Source: Brachypodium distachyon (lineage: Eukaryota > Streptophyta > Magnoliopsida > Poales > Poaceae). From it: a stretch of DNA of 64,000 bases. Within the stretch, counting starts at the first letter, position 1, and each line of letters opens with the position of its first letter. Shown piece after piece: positions 13,237-23,889 of this stretch. The position numbers were made by a program, and so were the translations under genes. The notes under the pieces are model-generated. The model saw only the letters and a list, made by a program, of their open reading frames with translations. It was not told where the DNA came from and did no database searches. Location of the stretch: contig NC_016133.3 of assembly GCF_000005505.3 (NCBI RefSeq), positions 2,542,001-2,606,000 of the forward strand. Reading direction: 5' to 3'.

Positions 13237-14335
13237 CTACTCTCTTGCGGCCATCAGAGCATCAGCAATTCTATCACGAGTTGCGTCCATTGTGGCGTTG
13301 CTACTTACCACATAGCTCCCACCACTTGCGTTGACGACATGGCCGGGAGGCATGTAGTCCTCGTCAGCATCCCATCTAGCAAAGTGGTAATCATGCAAAT
13401 TACTATCTCGTATGAAGTTGTGCAACGCCATACAAGCAATGATAATCCTTATTTCTTGGTGGGTAGCTAGGCACAACTTTCAACATGCGCCATCTTTGCT
13501 TCAAGATGGCAAAGCATCGTTCTATGACATTTCTGAGTGATGAATGTAGATAGTTGAAGACTTCCTTCCTACCACTTGCAGCGGCGCCATGTTGATACTC
13601 GGGTAGATGGTACCTCGTGCCTCTAAACGGTGCTAGATAACCAGTTTGATTGGGGTATCCAGAATCAACAAGATCAAATTTACCTGTACACATGCAAGTG
13701 TGAGTCAAAAGAACAGACTATAAAATGTGTACTCGAGACAGGCAAAAATTTTAAAAAATTATACCTCTTGGAGGATGAGAATTTTTTTCTTTATATTTGT
13801 CCAAGGTATCCTTGAATATCTTTGTGTCATGTGCCGAACCTGGCCATCCAGCCACGACCGAGATGAATCTCATGTCAAAGTCACATACGCCCATAACATT
13901 CTGTGTTGCATAACCAGCTCGACCAACATGGTTAACCGTGTCTTTGGCAGGCACGATAGCAGGTACGTGCGTAGCATCAATAGCACCAATGCAATTGTTG
14001 AAGTGAGGATAAAACCGTGAGCTCTGCAATCTCTCATGCACATTTCTGAATTGGGGATCAACTGGTGTAATGATGTCTGCAGCTAATAAATTCAAACACT
14101 TCAACACATGGTTGAATTTCCGATTGATAGTTTCAGTGGACCTCTGGAAACGATTCTGAACTTGACTCACAGACCGTGGGCTACCAACGGTCCACAAGAA
14201 CATCCCAAGGGCCTCTTCAGAACACATGTTTCTTGTTTCTTGCAACCCATAGTCACGTACCAAAGTCTCATGCAATGCATCAAAACAAGGCCTATGCATT
14301 CTGAACATCTTATAGCAATCATTAGAAGACTCCAA
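13237..14335 (-). pseudogene. Harbinger-type DDE transposase, frameshifted
   Basis: Two exons on the minus strand: 14335-13765 and 13683-13237, joined by a GT-AG intron with matching phase. Catalytic segments are present in order: GAIDATHVPA (first Asp), VVAGWPGSAHDTKIF (second Asp) and RNVIERCFAILKQRW (Glu). The frame then shifts by one base near 13470: MLKVVPSYP is in one frame and HQEIRIIIACMALHNFIRDS in the other, although the family reads straight through. The start includes a typical MFRMHRPCF.AL segment. Family role: cuts and joins transposon ends, normally together with the Myb-like partner. With the frameshift, a full-length active enzyme is unlikely. Confidence 0.8.
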
Positions 14336-14336
14336 A

Positions 14337-14561
14337 CTACCATAAACCCACTGCTGTCCAGTACATCTTGCCTCTCTCCTTTTTCTTTTTCATTAGATAT
14401 TTCTGGAAGTGAGTGGCAGCAACAAAAGCAAGATACATGTATTGTTGATATATCTTCTCTTTCAACTTTTTCCTCCTCATGGCAGATTCATCCTCACTTC
14501 CACTTTCAATTGAATTGTTAGTGCCGCTGCTGTTAGACGCACTGTTAGTTGTTGTGCTCAT
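14337..14561 (-). other. N-terminal leader region of the transposase gene
   Basis: A minus-strand open frame (MSTTTNSASNSSGTNN..., then a Lys-rich end) lies directly upstream of the transposase start, separated by an in-frame stop. It may be an original first exon or N-terminal extension of the transposase. No domain is recognised. Confidence 0.3.
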
Positions 14562-14780
14562 CTATAAACACATCAATTACAAGAGGTTAGTACCACATAA
14601 GACCAATTAATCCATACACAGCTCAAATAAATAGTAGCACAAATAAATAGTAGCACACAGGAATCCATACATAGCTCAAATAAATAGCAGCACACATCAA
14701 ACAAGTATATGGTTCAAATAAATTGTAGCACACAGGAACTAATCATCGAAATACATGGAAAGCAAACACACAAGGATACA

Positions 14781-15724
14781 CTAGTTTCTCTTCCTGTCCT
14801 CATATTGTCTCTTGAGCCAATTGAGCTTCCCTTCTTTTGTCTTCATAGATAGAAAGAAACTACGATTTGTAGATTTAGCAAACAACTTTGTAGCAATGTA
14901 GTGCTCATCACTAAGCTCGGATGCTCCACACTTGGCAACCTCTTTCATGATGGCTACAATCTCATTAGCTTCAGTAGTAGTACTGTTACTACTACTTTCA
15001 GTAACAACATGGTCAATAAACCTCTGGAACTCATTAGACATATTCGTCTTCTTTGGGTTAGATGGACTACAAGGTATTGCACTTGATGGACGTTTGGGCC
15101 TTTTCTTGAGCCATGGGCTAACAGTAGGAGTCTCGGTCTCTTCTTCATCCACATCAACCACATCTTCTTGAACCTGAATGGCAGCAACCTCTTCCACTCC
15201 CGGCATAACGGATGTGGTACCATCAACATTAGCCTTATCAAACATAATATGCATCAAGTCCAAGTTGTCCGGTGGTCCCTTGCGGAATGCTTTAATTGGC
15301 TTGTGAAGATGCAAATAATATCATGGCATTACTACTTGTCTATGCGAGACATATCATGGCATTGAATAAATTATCATTGCATATGAAAATTTTATACCTT
15401 GATCAATTCAGTCCACTGCTCCTCATCAGCTATTATGGTTTGCGTTTCTTCATTCCATCCAAGTCCAGTTGCCTTAATTTTGCAGAACACCCAAGCCGAA
15501 TAAATAGCCTTCAAATCGTCCCAACGATTTTTGAGCTACCTTCTCTCATAGTTTCTTCCGGTCTGAGCATTGAAATCTGCCACTAAGTTCTTGTATCCAG
15601 TAGCACTTAAGAATTTGGTTGGCCTATTTCCAAGCTGAACTTGTTTGGTGGCGCACTCACAAAAAATTCTAGCCGTGGTAGCATCCCACACAGCTTTCAC
15701 AGGTTCCACTTTGGCAGGTTCCAT
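14781..15724 (-). pseudogene. Myb/SANT-like transposon protein (Harbinger ORF1), interrupted by a stop codon
   Basis: On the minus strand, exon 1 (15724-15398) begins MEPAKVEPVKAVWD and holds a Myb/SANT-like domain (WDATTARIFCECATKQV...). A TAG at 15538-15536 interrupts it just before LKNRWDDLKAIYSAW, which continues in the same frame. A GT donor follows TELIK, and exon 2 (15299-14781) covers the acidic and basic C-terminus ending WLKRQYEDRKRN. Family role: DNA-binding partner that recruits the transposase to the element ends and to the nucleus. A single C-to-T change in a CAG codon would explain the stop, which is the second lesion in this element. Confidence 0.7.
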
Positions 15725-15984
15725 CTAAACAAATATATATTTACCCATATATACATCACAGAACAGTGAGCATTTAGGCCAAAAAATTTGCACATATACA
15801 AATCAACATGAGTGCCAATCACTGGAAATCATCATCATTTCGTACTAATTTCAGACAAAACTAACAACAAAAGCAGTGCTAGATCTCCATTTTCACCAAA
15901 CATCAGTACATGTACAGAGGGAACAGGGGGAGCGGGGAAGGGAAGCTAGCTGCGTTCTGTACCTTGGCAGTGGTGGAGCTTGGG

Positions 15985-16440
15985 GTCGGGGACCGGCGGA
16001 AGGTGACCTGGGGGATGGCGGAGCGGGGTGCAGAGGCGAGCGGAACAGGTCGTCGGGGCCGGCCGAGGAGCTAGTTGTGGCCGGCGGAGGAGGGGTGTCG
16101 AGCGTGGGAGCCGGCGGAAGGGGACCTAGGGGATGACGGAGCGGGGTGCAGAGGCAAGCGGAGCAGGTCGTCGGGGCCGGCCGAGGAGCTAGTTGTGGCT
16201 GGCGGAGGAGGGGTGTCGAGCGTGGGAGTCGGCGGAAGGGGACCTGGGGGACGACGGAGCGGGGTGCAGAGGCAAGCGGAGCAGGTCGTCGGGTCCGGCC
16301 GAGGAGCTAGTTGTGGCCGGCGGAGGAGGGGCATCGGGCGTGGGGGCCGGCGGAAGGGGACCTGGGGGACGGCGGAGCAGGGCGTCGGGGTAGACGGAAC
16401 AAGGGGCGTCGGGGCCGGCGGAGCTCGAACGGTTGGCCGG
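15985..16440. repeat. GC-rich minisatellite, 118-bp unit, about 4 copies
   Basis: The word (c/t)CGGCGGAAGg recurs at 15993, 16111, 16229 and 16347, exactly 118 bp apart. Units contain GAGGAGCTAGTTGTGGC, CGGAGCAGG and GGGTGCAGAGGC with few differences. The last copy is partial and altered. The long open frames here on both strands are products of GC-rich repetition, not evidence of genes. Confidence 0.9.
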
Positions 16441-16734
16441 CGGCACCTGCGAGGGGAGGTGGTGAACCTTAGTTCACCATCGCAAGTGGAGACAGGAGCT
16501 CGGGTGGGATATTTGGCTGGGTTGCTTCGATGCGGCTGGGGAAAGAAGAAATATAAGCGAACCGTTCTGTGGCATTTTGGACGTTATATGTGGTTTGGTG
16601 GGGGGTATTCCAGTAAATGGGCTGTTTTGGAGCTGCAGCCGGTTGGAAGAAGCACCCATATACCAGCTTCTGGTCGCTAGTGCATTTTTGAGGAGCGCTT
16701 GTAGAATCCACTACTAGAATTTAGGCCGAAATTT

Positions 16735-16805
16735 GCTGTTTGTTTGGGCTCCAGCTTCTATGGCCTGAAAGCTGTAGAATCTGCTGCTAGGAGCCCAAAC
16801 AAACG
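16735..16805. repeat. Short inverted repeat at the right end of the PIF/Harbinger element
   Basis: TTTGTTTGGGCTCC at about 16738-16752 is mirrored by GGAGCCCAAACAAA at about 16789-16802, enclosing roughly 35 bp that contains aagctgtagaatctgctg. It may be a duplicated element terminus or a tiny foldback inserted at the end. Confidence 0.6.
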
Positions 16806-19280
16806 GACCCGACCCGACGAAACATGAAGTGTTTACCTGTTTAGGCTTCAACCGCGTGCATGTCTGACAAGCCATGTTGTTTTCTTGGTTACCTTTCGGT
16901 ATTGTTGCGTGCTGCTCACTCACCGAGTTTACATAGCTTGGTCTTGGTCTAGGGACGGAGACAAGGGGGGCGCCGGGGGCTTTGCCCCCCTAAGAAAATT
17001 CATTTTACTTAAAACTTAGTACTTAGCTCATTAAAAATTACTTAAAAATAGATGAAGTCTGTAATTTCGCTCCCTAATCCCAACTCATCCCACTCATGTT
17101 GAATTTCTTATCTCTGTCCCTGCTTGGTCTAGTCACTTTGAGGCATGCGACACCCAGCGTAACGAATGGATGCATTGCATGAGCCTGCTAATTGACACGC
17201 GAGAAGTAGCATCTCTATGTCTAAATAACAGTCATCAGTTCGTCACTGCGTACGGAGTATTTCAAGCATCTTAACGGAATCACCACATTTTCTTCCACTA
17301 ACTATTTCTCTTAACATGCAAACAGAGCCAGGAATTCGAATTAGGAGGGGCGGGAACCAAAAGTATCAGAAATTAAAAACCGTCAAAAGTATAGCATGGT
17401 AAATATCGTAAGACCCAAATGGATCATTTTTACGGAAAGAAGCTCAAGCGCGCATAAAGCTACAGAGAACAAATCGATCTTTCTGCCATACACGTTAGCA
17501 GCAGTACCGTCCATTTGCCAGCCCAAGAACAAGCAATTTTGTGTGATGGGCCTGCATTTTCTCTCGTCTAGCTGCGCTTTGTTTTATGAACTGCTCAAAC
17601 TCTTCTTGGGCCTGGAAAACGGCAGGTAGCTGTTATTACTTATTAGGCTGCGTCTGCTCAAAAAAAAAATATTAGGCTGCGAGCACTACTTTTTTCAATA
17701 TATATATATATATATATGCAAGCATGACATTTTATAAGGTTCACCATATTTCATCATTATCATCACAATATGCAAGTGTGTCACTCTTTCACTACCTATT
17801 TCTCACAACATGTGACCTCAAAAGGCTCATCACGTTGATATATGTCACTAACCCGTTTATTTTCACATGAAAGCCATTTGCTTTTTTGAGTAGTGCACAG
17901 TGATAAATAGCTGATGTACTATTGAATTCTCCTATATATCAACGATCAAAGCACTAATTCTGAGTATAAATATTGTTATGATTTACTATTTTCTTTACAA
18001 GGTTAATAGAGTAAAACAACCATACTTAACAAGAATATCCGAAGCAACGCGCGAGGTATCATCTAGTGATTTTAAAAATGACAATTACACATAAAAAAAA
18101 GCTTACTCCAGAATTTTTAAAAATTATGTAGCTCAAACCAACAGTCCAATTCACAATTTGGTTTCACTGTTAGCTAGCTTCTTATCGACGAGGGCTTCGG
18201 AAATAGATCATGCATGAGTGTTTCGACAAACTTTCTTCAAACTCATTTTTTACCAGTCTGGACTGCGCTAGTAACCATATTTTTAGTAAAAGTTATCATA
18301 TCATCTCGGAAGTATGTTAATTACTCATCCGGATGGCCCGGAATTCCATTTGGAATTCTGGAACATTTTTCGAATGCCCAAACAGCGGTCCATCAAGCAA
18401 TTAATTACACTCGTGAAGTTTTTGGCTCTCTTTATATGTGGATAGATTGTGTATAGGCTAAACTGAAATTCCCCCTATTGTAACAGCGTGTGACCCTTCT
18501 TAATACTGCAGTGTGGCATACTTATGACTCAACTCAAGGTAGACCGTATAAATTATTTAATTCCGCCGACTCTTTCCTCTTTTTTTTTCGTGGGGTCTAC
18601 ATGCATTCGCTTTGTAATATCTCCAAGGGACTAAAACATGAATCTACAGTTGTAGGTTTCGTTATTCCCCTAATCATGTTGTCTCACCAAAACCCACTTA
18701 ATTAGGGCATAGATGTTCTTTCAGTCACCCTTCGGGTTCATTCTATCTCTATTGGGGCTTTGAGCCTTTGACAAGGTTACATGTGCTACATATATAGGGT
18801 TTTGTGCTTATTTTTCTCCCAATGTTGGCTCTAATTAAGAAAGCAAAACCGAGTGCTTTTTAACTGCGATTCTCCATTACCTGGGAGGTTTAGGTGTACA
18901 CGTTGCTGTGTAGAGATATGTATGTTGAGTGGAAGGAGATAGGATCGAAGCAAACAAAAGCATACTTGCCAATTGTGCGAGCTAGTGCAAGTGATGCTCA
19001 CTAAACAATGAGGTTTTGTTAGGACTAGCTCACCCCATATAGCATACGTCCAAGGCTCGTCAATAAACATCAAAAGAGCTATCTAAATTTACCCCCTCAA
19101 TTATTTAGCTTGTTTATATGTTTAGTAATTAGTGACCATCATGCGTTCCAGTCATCAAGGTAATATTTACCACCATAGAATGTCCAGGCTACAATTATCA
19201 TGTACACTGGTATGCAGTTACGCAGCGGCTTGGGTTGCAATTATCACCATGTCACTTATGCAGTTAATTACCTAATTGTT
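16806..19280. other. Intergenic repeats; no supported gene
   Basis: This stretch contains an (AT)n microsatellite near 17698-17716 and a probable Helitron 3' end near 18015-18050. Fragments near 16965-17000 are GC-rich and partly palindromic (gggggcgccgggggc / gcccccct). Small open frames at 17396-17629, 18214-18456 and 18490-18705 show no recognisable domain, and the sequence is AT-rich without splice-supported structure. Confidence 0.35.
18015..18050 (+). mobile_element. Possible Helitron 3' terminus
   Basis: The segment reads ...gaagcaacgcgcgaggtatcat followed by CTAGT and an AT-rich flank. Grass Helitrons typically end in CTRR, often after a caacgcgcgggg-like hairpin region, and insert between A and T. 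The 5' end was not found, so the extent is unknown. Confidence 0.4.
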
Positions 19281-19842
19281 CAGGTTATAATTGAAATATA
19301 ATTTTTCATTTGAAAAAAAAAATCAGGCTCCCAATGCAACCCCTGGGAGCCAAATTATTACCCTCATTATCCATGATCGCATGAGCTTCTTCGATCACTA
19401 CTTGCGAAGAGCCGAGGAGCCGGCATGCATGTGCACGCAATCTGTGCCGCTGCGCGCATGCAGGCCATGGAGGCAGGTCAGCGCCTCTGCCTCTACCGCT
19501 AAGTTTGTCCTGGTACGGGTCCACAGTCAGACCTGGCCGCGCGCAGCATGCATCCCCAATTCGATTTCAGCCCATCCTTCAGGCAGAGGTACGCGGTTGC
19601 CGGCCGTTAATCACTTGCTGATTTCCTCTTCTCCTTCTGTACTGGTAATTAACCGGCCGGTCCAGACAGTCAGACCGAGTCACCGGCCCCGAGGTCACTC
19701 GTCTCGCTGTTGTCGGATGACAAACAGTCGCGTACTATACTGTAAGAAAGCAGTAGACCCAGTCAGACCTAGGGTTGATTCCCCACTAAGAAACGCCCCC
19801 GCGCGCCGTCTCTCCGATCCGATCCGATCCGGCGCACACACC

Positions 19843-22800
19843 ATGAGCGGCCAAGGCAGCAGCAAGCCCTACCAGCCCCGCCGCGGCCCGGAGCCGGAGC
19901 AGCACTTGTTGGAGCCCCAACAGCAGCTGCCGCAGGCGGCGCCCAACGCGGAGGCTGCAGGCGGCGGGGATCCGGCGGCGGCGGCGCACGCGCAGCTCAC
20001 CCTGTCGTACCAGGGCGAGCTCTTCGTCTTCGACTCCGTGTCCCCCGATAAGGTATACGTGCCTCATCTCATTCCTCTCTACTTAGGAATGCGCGCGGCA
20101 GTTGTTCGATTCCTTTGTCGTCGTGCGTGAGCGTATATATGCTTTGTCATGTATGTGTGTGAGATCTTGTGGAACCATGCTGATCTGATGTGATGCAATA
20201 TGATATGCTCGTCTGAAATTCCATGACGTATGCCTTTGGGTTTTAGAGGTTCCCTTTTCTTCTTTTTTTGGGTATTAATTTAAATTGTTCAATTTTTTAG
20301 GGTTTGTTAATGCTAAATCGCCTGATTTTTTTTCCTCATAGCCCGGTCGATTGCCTGGCCGTCCAATCCGTCCTACGCTAAGATCCATGGGCCTCATGCG
20401 TGTGTTTTCGGTTTTGCCAAGTATAGGTTGTTTGAGAAAAATTTAGGAGTGATTTGATTTGAGTTTTTTAGGCCAATTGCACAAAACTCTCCTCATGTGT
20501 GTAATTGACTTTTTTTGGGTCAGTTGCTCATGCCTCGTGTTGATGTACAATTAAGAGTTTTTTTGGGGTCGGTTGCACATCTTTAATGTGCAATTTGATC
20601 ATTGTTGCTGAGTTGCGCATTAAGATTCTTGATGCGTGGGTAATTTGCACATCACCTTTATTGATATGCAAACATTTTTGGGACTTGGTTGCACATTAAG
20701 ATTCTTGATGTGAAATTGAGTTTTTTAATTGTTGGTAAATTTCACATCACCTTTATTCATATGCAAACTTTTTGGGGTTGAGTTGCACATTAAGATTATT
20801 CATTTCCAATTGAGTTTTGTGTGGGTGAGTTTCACATCATATCTATTGATGTGCAATTTAAGTTTTATAAACTGAGTTGCACATTAAGAATCTTGAGGTA
20901 CAATTGAGTTTTTTGACCTAGTTGCACATAATCTCTATTGATGTTTAATTTCTTTTGGAACCGATTTGCAATTAAGATTATTGATGTGCAATTGAGTTTT
21001 TTTTTGTGGTTGAGTTGCACATCACCTATTTTGATGTGTGATTTAATTTTTTCATCGTGCAATTAACTATTTTTTGTTAGCTGCATAACCTTTTTGATGT
21101 GTAATTTAGTTTTTTTTTGACATTAAGACTCTTGATATGCAGTTGGGTTCTTTTCGGGCCAGTTAAACATCGATCTTTTCAATTTATTTTTTATTTTTTA
21201 TTTTATTCATCTTTATTTTGGTGCCTTACAAATAATATTCATTGAGAGATTTTACACATCCTTTTTTAGACCCGTGGTTAGATTATGTATGTTCCAATGT
21301 CGTGTGCATGCGGGGTGCTCTTGACGTTTTTTAAGATTAAGATTAGACTGGATTTTTGTTGCACTTTCTATCACGATTTTCTTGTTGCTGTTTTAGATGA
21401 TGGTTGTCAATTTTTGTGGGTTCTAATTATATTTCAAATGATAGTTGCACAAATAATATAGGTGCAACTCATTTGTCAAGAATGCGTAACTAGGATAATG
21501 CGCAAAAAATTTCCTCCTTAAGCGGAGGTAAAAAAAAGTGTTGGTCTTGCTAGCGATGGTTGAGTGAGTCTTAATTTTAGTTTAATTGGTTGCAGTTTTT
21601 TTTCTTCCATCTCCCTTTTAGTGCTATTCATGGTTGGCATCAGGTCTTTGTTTTCGGAACTCTCAATAATAGTTAATGATATGAACCTTGCTTTAATAAT
21701 ACATATATTCTATCAAAAAGAAATGGAAGCGATACATTTTGGCATGAGCAGCTTAACTAATTGGTCCCATCATGCTTCGCACTTTTGTATACGTAAATAA
21801 TTTTGGTGTAAAGATACATAAATATTTTTTGTGTAAATAAATAATGTTGTTTTCCCATGTAGACACAATCTCAATGTCTTCCTTGCTCAGTCTTTTTTAG
21901 CAAGCTGCAGTTGGCTACGTGTCTACGTCCAGCGGGTTTTATTCAGTTTGATACCACATGCACTGGATTTTTTTTGGTATCAAGTTTAAAGAACCACACA
22001 CGATGAACTCATATATTATGTGTGTATCAATTTTTTTAATAGAAGACGATCCCAAATAAAGCCTATAAGATGGAGGAGCTGACACAAACAAACAAACAAA
22101 CAAACAGACAGACAAACAGACAAACACAAAAGCCTTTACTGAAAAACAAAAAATAATAACACAAAGTAGGCATATTTAATCGTTGACCGAGACTTTGTGA
22201 CTGTTTCTTATTTCTCAGTTGCCTTGACAGACCCTACTCTGGAAGCGCTAATTTCATCTGAAATGTTTCGTTCCGCAATTCCATAGGTGCAAGCCGTGCT
22301 CTTGTTGCTTGGAGGAGAGCTGGCCCCAGGATTGGGCTTAGAGACGTCGTCATCCAATAAGGTAATTTAGAGCTCTCTTGGTGAGATCGAGATGTAGAAT
22401 TTATCCATTGAGAAAATTCACAATTACGTGGTGCTGATGTTCTAGTGTTTGTACTATGTATTCTCTGATATAGGCGGCGAATTCTGCACACCGGATGGCA
22501 TCGATAATAAGGTACCGGAAAAAGCGCAGCAAGAGGAACTACGATAAGAAGATCCGCTATTCTGTTCGCAAGGAAATTGCACATAGGTCAGTGCTATCGT
22601 GGTAACGTGTAAATGGAGCTTAATTTGTGGGCTTTAGCATAACGCTCTGCATTGGCTACATTTGCAGGATGCAGCGCCATAAAGGTCAGTTTACATCAGC
22701 TAAAGCAAAGGCTGAAGAAGCAACAACATCTGGGATTACTTCAGATGGTTCAAGGTACTCCCTTTGTCCTCTTTTTATAGGCGCCTTTGATTTTTCTCTG

Positions 22801-23889
22801 GTACCTAGACGGACTGGAGCAATTGCATTTTGAACGAAAAGAACCTAGCAGGCCGCCTGTGTTCTGTTTATACGTGATCGTTGGACTGCACCTGCTCAAG
22901 AAGACAACGAGGTGTCTTAGCCAAGGGCTTCTTTCCTGCCTAAAGAGTTCGTTTATTTTTGGCTGAATAATTAAGAGTCGCATGCATCGTAGGCTAATTA
23001 TATAATGTCCGCTTTCCAAATTGTCCACATATATTTCCAAGCAAGCAATTAGTGGCGTGCACTAGCTTGTGCGGGCGTTTTCACGCATCTGGCATTTAAT
23101 TGTCCACAATGGACACAAGCTAATTATATAATGCCCACTTTCCAAATTGTCCACATATATTTCTCAATGAATCTATTATCAAACAACTATGCATTCAACG
23201 ATACCAATGCAAGAATAAAGTAGGGTGCAAATGAATTAAAATGACATGGTTGAAAAATCTCAAATGACAAAGTTCAAATCCATCATACACTCCTCTCGAT
23301 ACTCCTAGAGATACAAACCCAAATATATGTGATGAACTAAACCTTCCCTAACAGCAATATATACTCAACAAACATTTGCTAACTCAAAACAGCAACAAAC
23401 ATATGCTGGACCATGTGCTAACAGCCCCACTTGTAAACAAGTTTTTTTCCTGTACCATCTATGTTAGACGATAATGCTCTGATATTCTGTTTAGATGGTT
23501 TTTAATCAGAAACTATATATATGGTGCTTTTCCTTGGATATTAAGTTTCCACTTCATTCTCTTAGTCCGTATTATATTTAATTTTCTTTGAAGCAAAAAC
23601 TATATATCATGGTTTCATACCCTTTTTCTATTCATCTTTTTTGTATGTTAGTGGAATTTTATTGCATTAGGTTCTTCTTACATCTAGATGGAGTGCAATA
23701 GTAAAATACATTGCGAGTAATTTGTTTCTAGCATTAGTTTTTTCTTTCTATTTTTATATTTCACTATTCGCTGTTAGTAGGTACTCACACTTATTTTTGG
23801 AGGACATTATTACATAATTTGAGCGGACATTAGTACATCATGTTCTATCTGACGTGTTTGCCATTTCTAGCAGTAACATCTTGGAATAG
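19843..23889 (+). CDS. ZML: TIFY-CCT protein derived from a ZML gene, copy B, GATA finger exon deleted
   Basis: Exons by comparison with copies A and C: 19843-20052, 22287-22361, 22474-22586, 22668-22754, then a possible 23871-23889, giving 167 residues ending in TAG. The TIFY domain ([33 protein letters not shown]) and CCT domain ([38 protein letters not shown]) are intact and in frame. The sequence then jumps from inside exon 4 (gatggttca) to the donor region that follows the GATA exon in copy C (aaggtactccc), removing the finger. A second deletion fuses the exon 6 acceptor to the middle of exon 7, giving a short out-of-frame tail. Intron 1 is 2.2 kb and contains degenerate repeats. It could make a DNA-binding-deficient partner of the other copies through its TIFY domain (inference) or be a silent pseudogene. 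The deleted exon is seen directly; expression is unknown. Confidence 0.65.
20490..21180 (+). repeat. Degenerate tandem repeat in intron 1 of ZML copy B
   Basis: About ten imperfect copies, 40-90 bp apart, of a unit near GTTGCACATTAAGATTCTTG followed by ATGTGCAATTGAGTTTTT. Clear starts lie at 20573, 20612, 20688, 20782, 20876, 20921 and 21013. The copies alternate between a 'cattaagatt' and a 'catcacctttattgat' version, which suggests an older two-part unit. Confidence 0.7.
22084..22126 (+). repeat. CAAA/CAGA microsatellite
   Basis: A tetranucleotide run of caaa units passing into caga/caaa units, in intron 1 of ZML copy B. The minus-strand open frame over it (repeated FVCLSVCL) is an artefact of the repeat. 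Confidence 0.85.

Larger units (their letters stand above)
12970..16805 (-). mobile_element. PIF/Harbinger-superfamily DNA transposon, decayed, both genes on minus strand
   Basis: The element carries the two genes expected of this superfamily: a Harbinger-type DDE transposase (13237-14335) and a Myb/SANT-like protein (14781-15724). The probable left end has TTTGTTTGGGC at about 12969-12979; the probable right end has the inverted GCCCAAACAAA near 16792-16802. A 118-bp minisatellite fills the part upstream of the Myb-like gene. Both genes are broken, so the copy is not autonomous. The exact termini and the expected 3-bp target duplication could not be fixed by eye. Confidence 0.7.

Noticed and set aside
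13403..13476. Overlap of two transposase frames considered as possible programmed frameshifting
   Set aside because: Harbinger transposases do not use frameshifting and no slippery site is present; a mutation is the simpler reading.
16071..16680. Open frames of 80-201 codons on both strands over the 118-bp minisatellite
   Set aside because: Repetition without stop codons; the unit is not a multiple of three and the peptides change frame from copy to copy.
18214..18705. Two 70-80 codon plus-strand ORFs that looked organelle-like at first sight
   Set aside because: I could not match them to any plastid or mitochondrial gene; AT-rich with no conserved motif.
22084..22126. Regular short repeats that might suggest a CRISPR-like array
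   Set aside because: A tetranucleotide microsatellite in plant intronic DNA, with no spacers.
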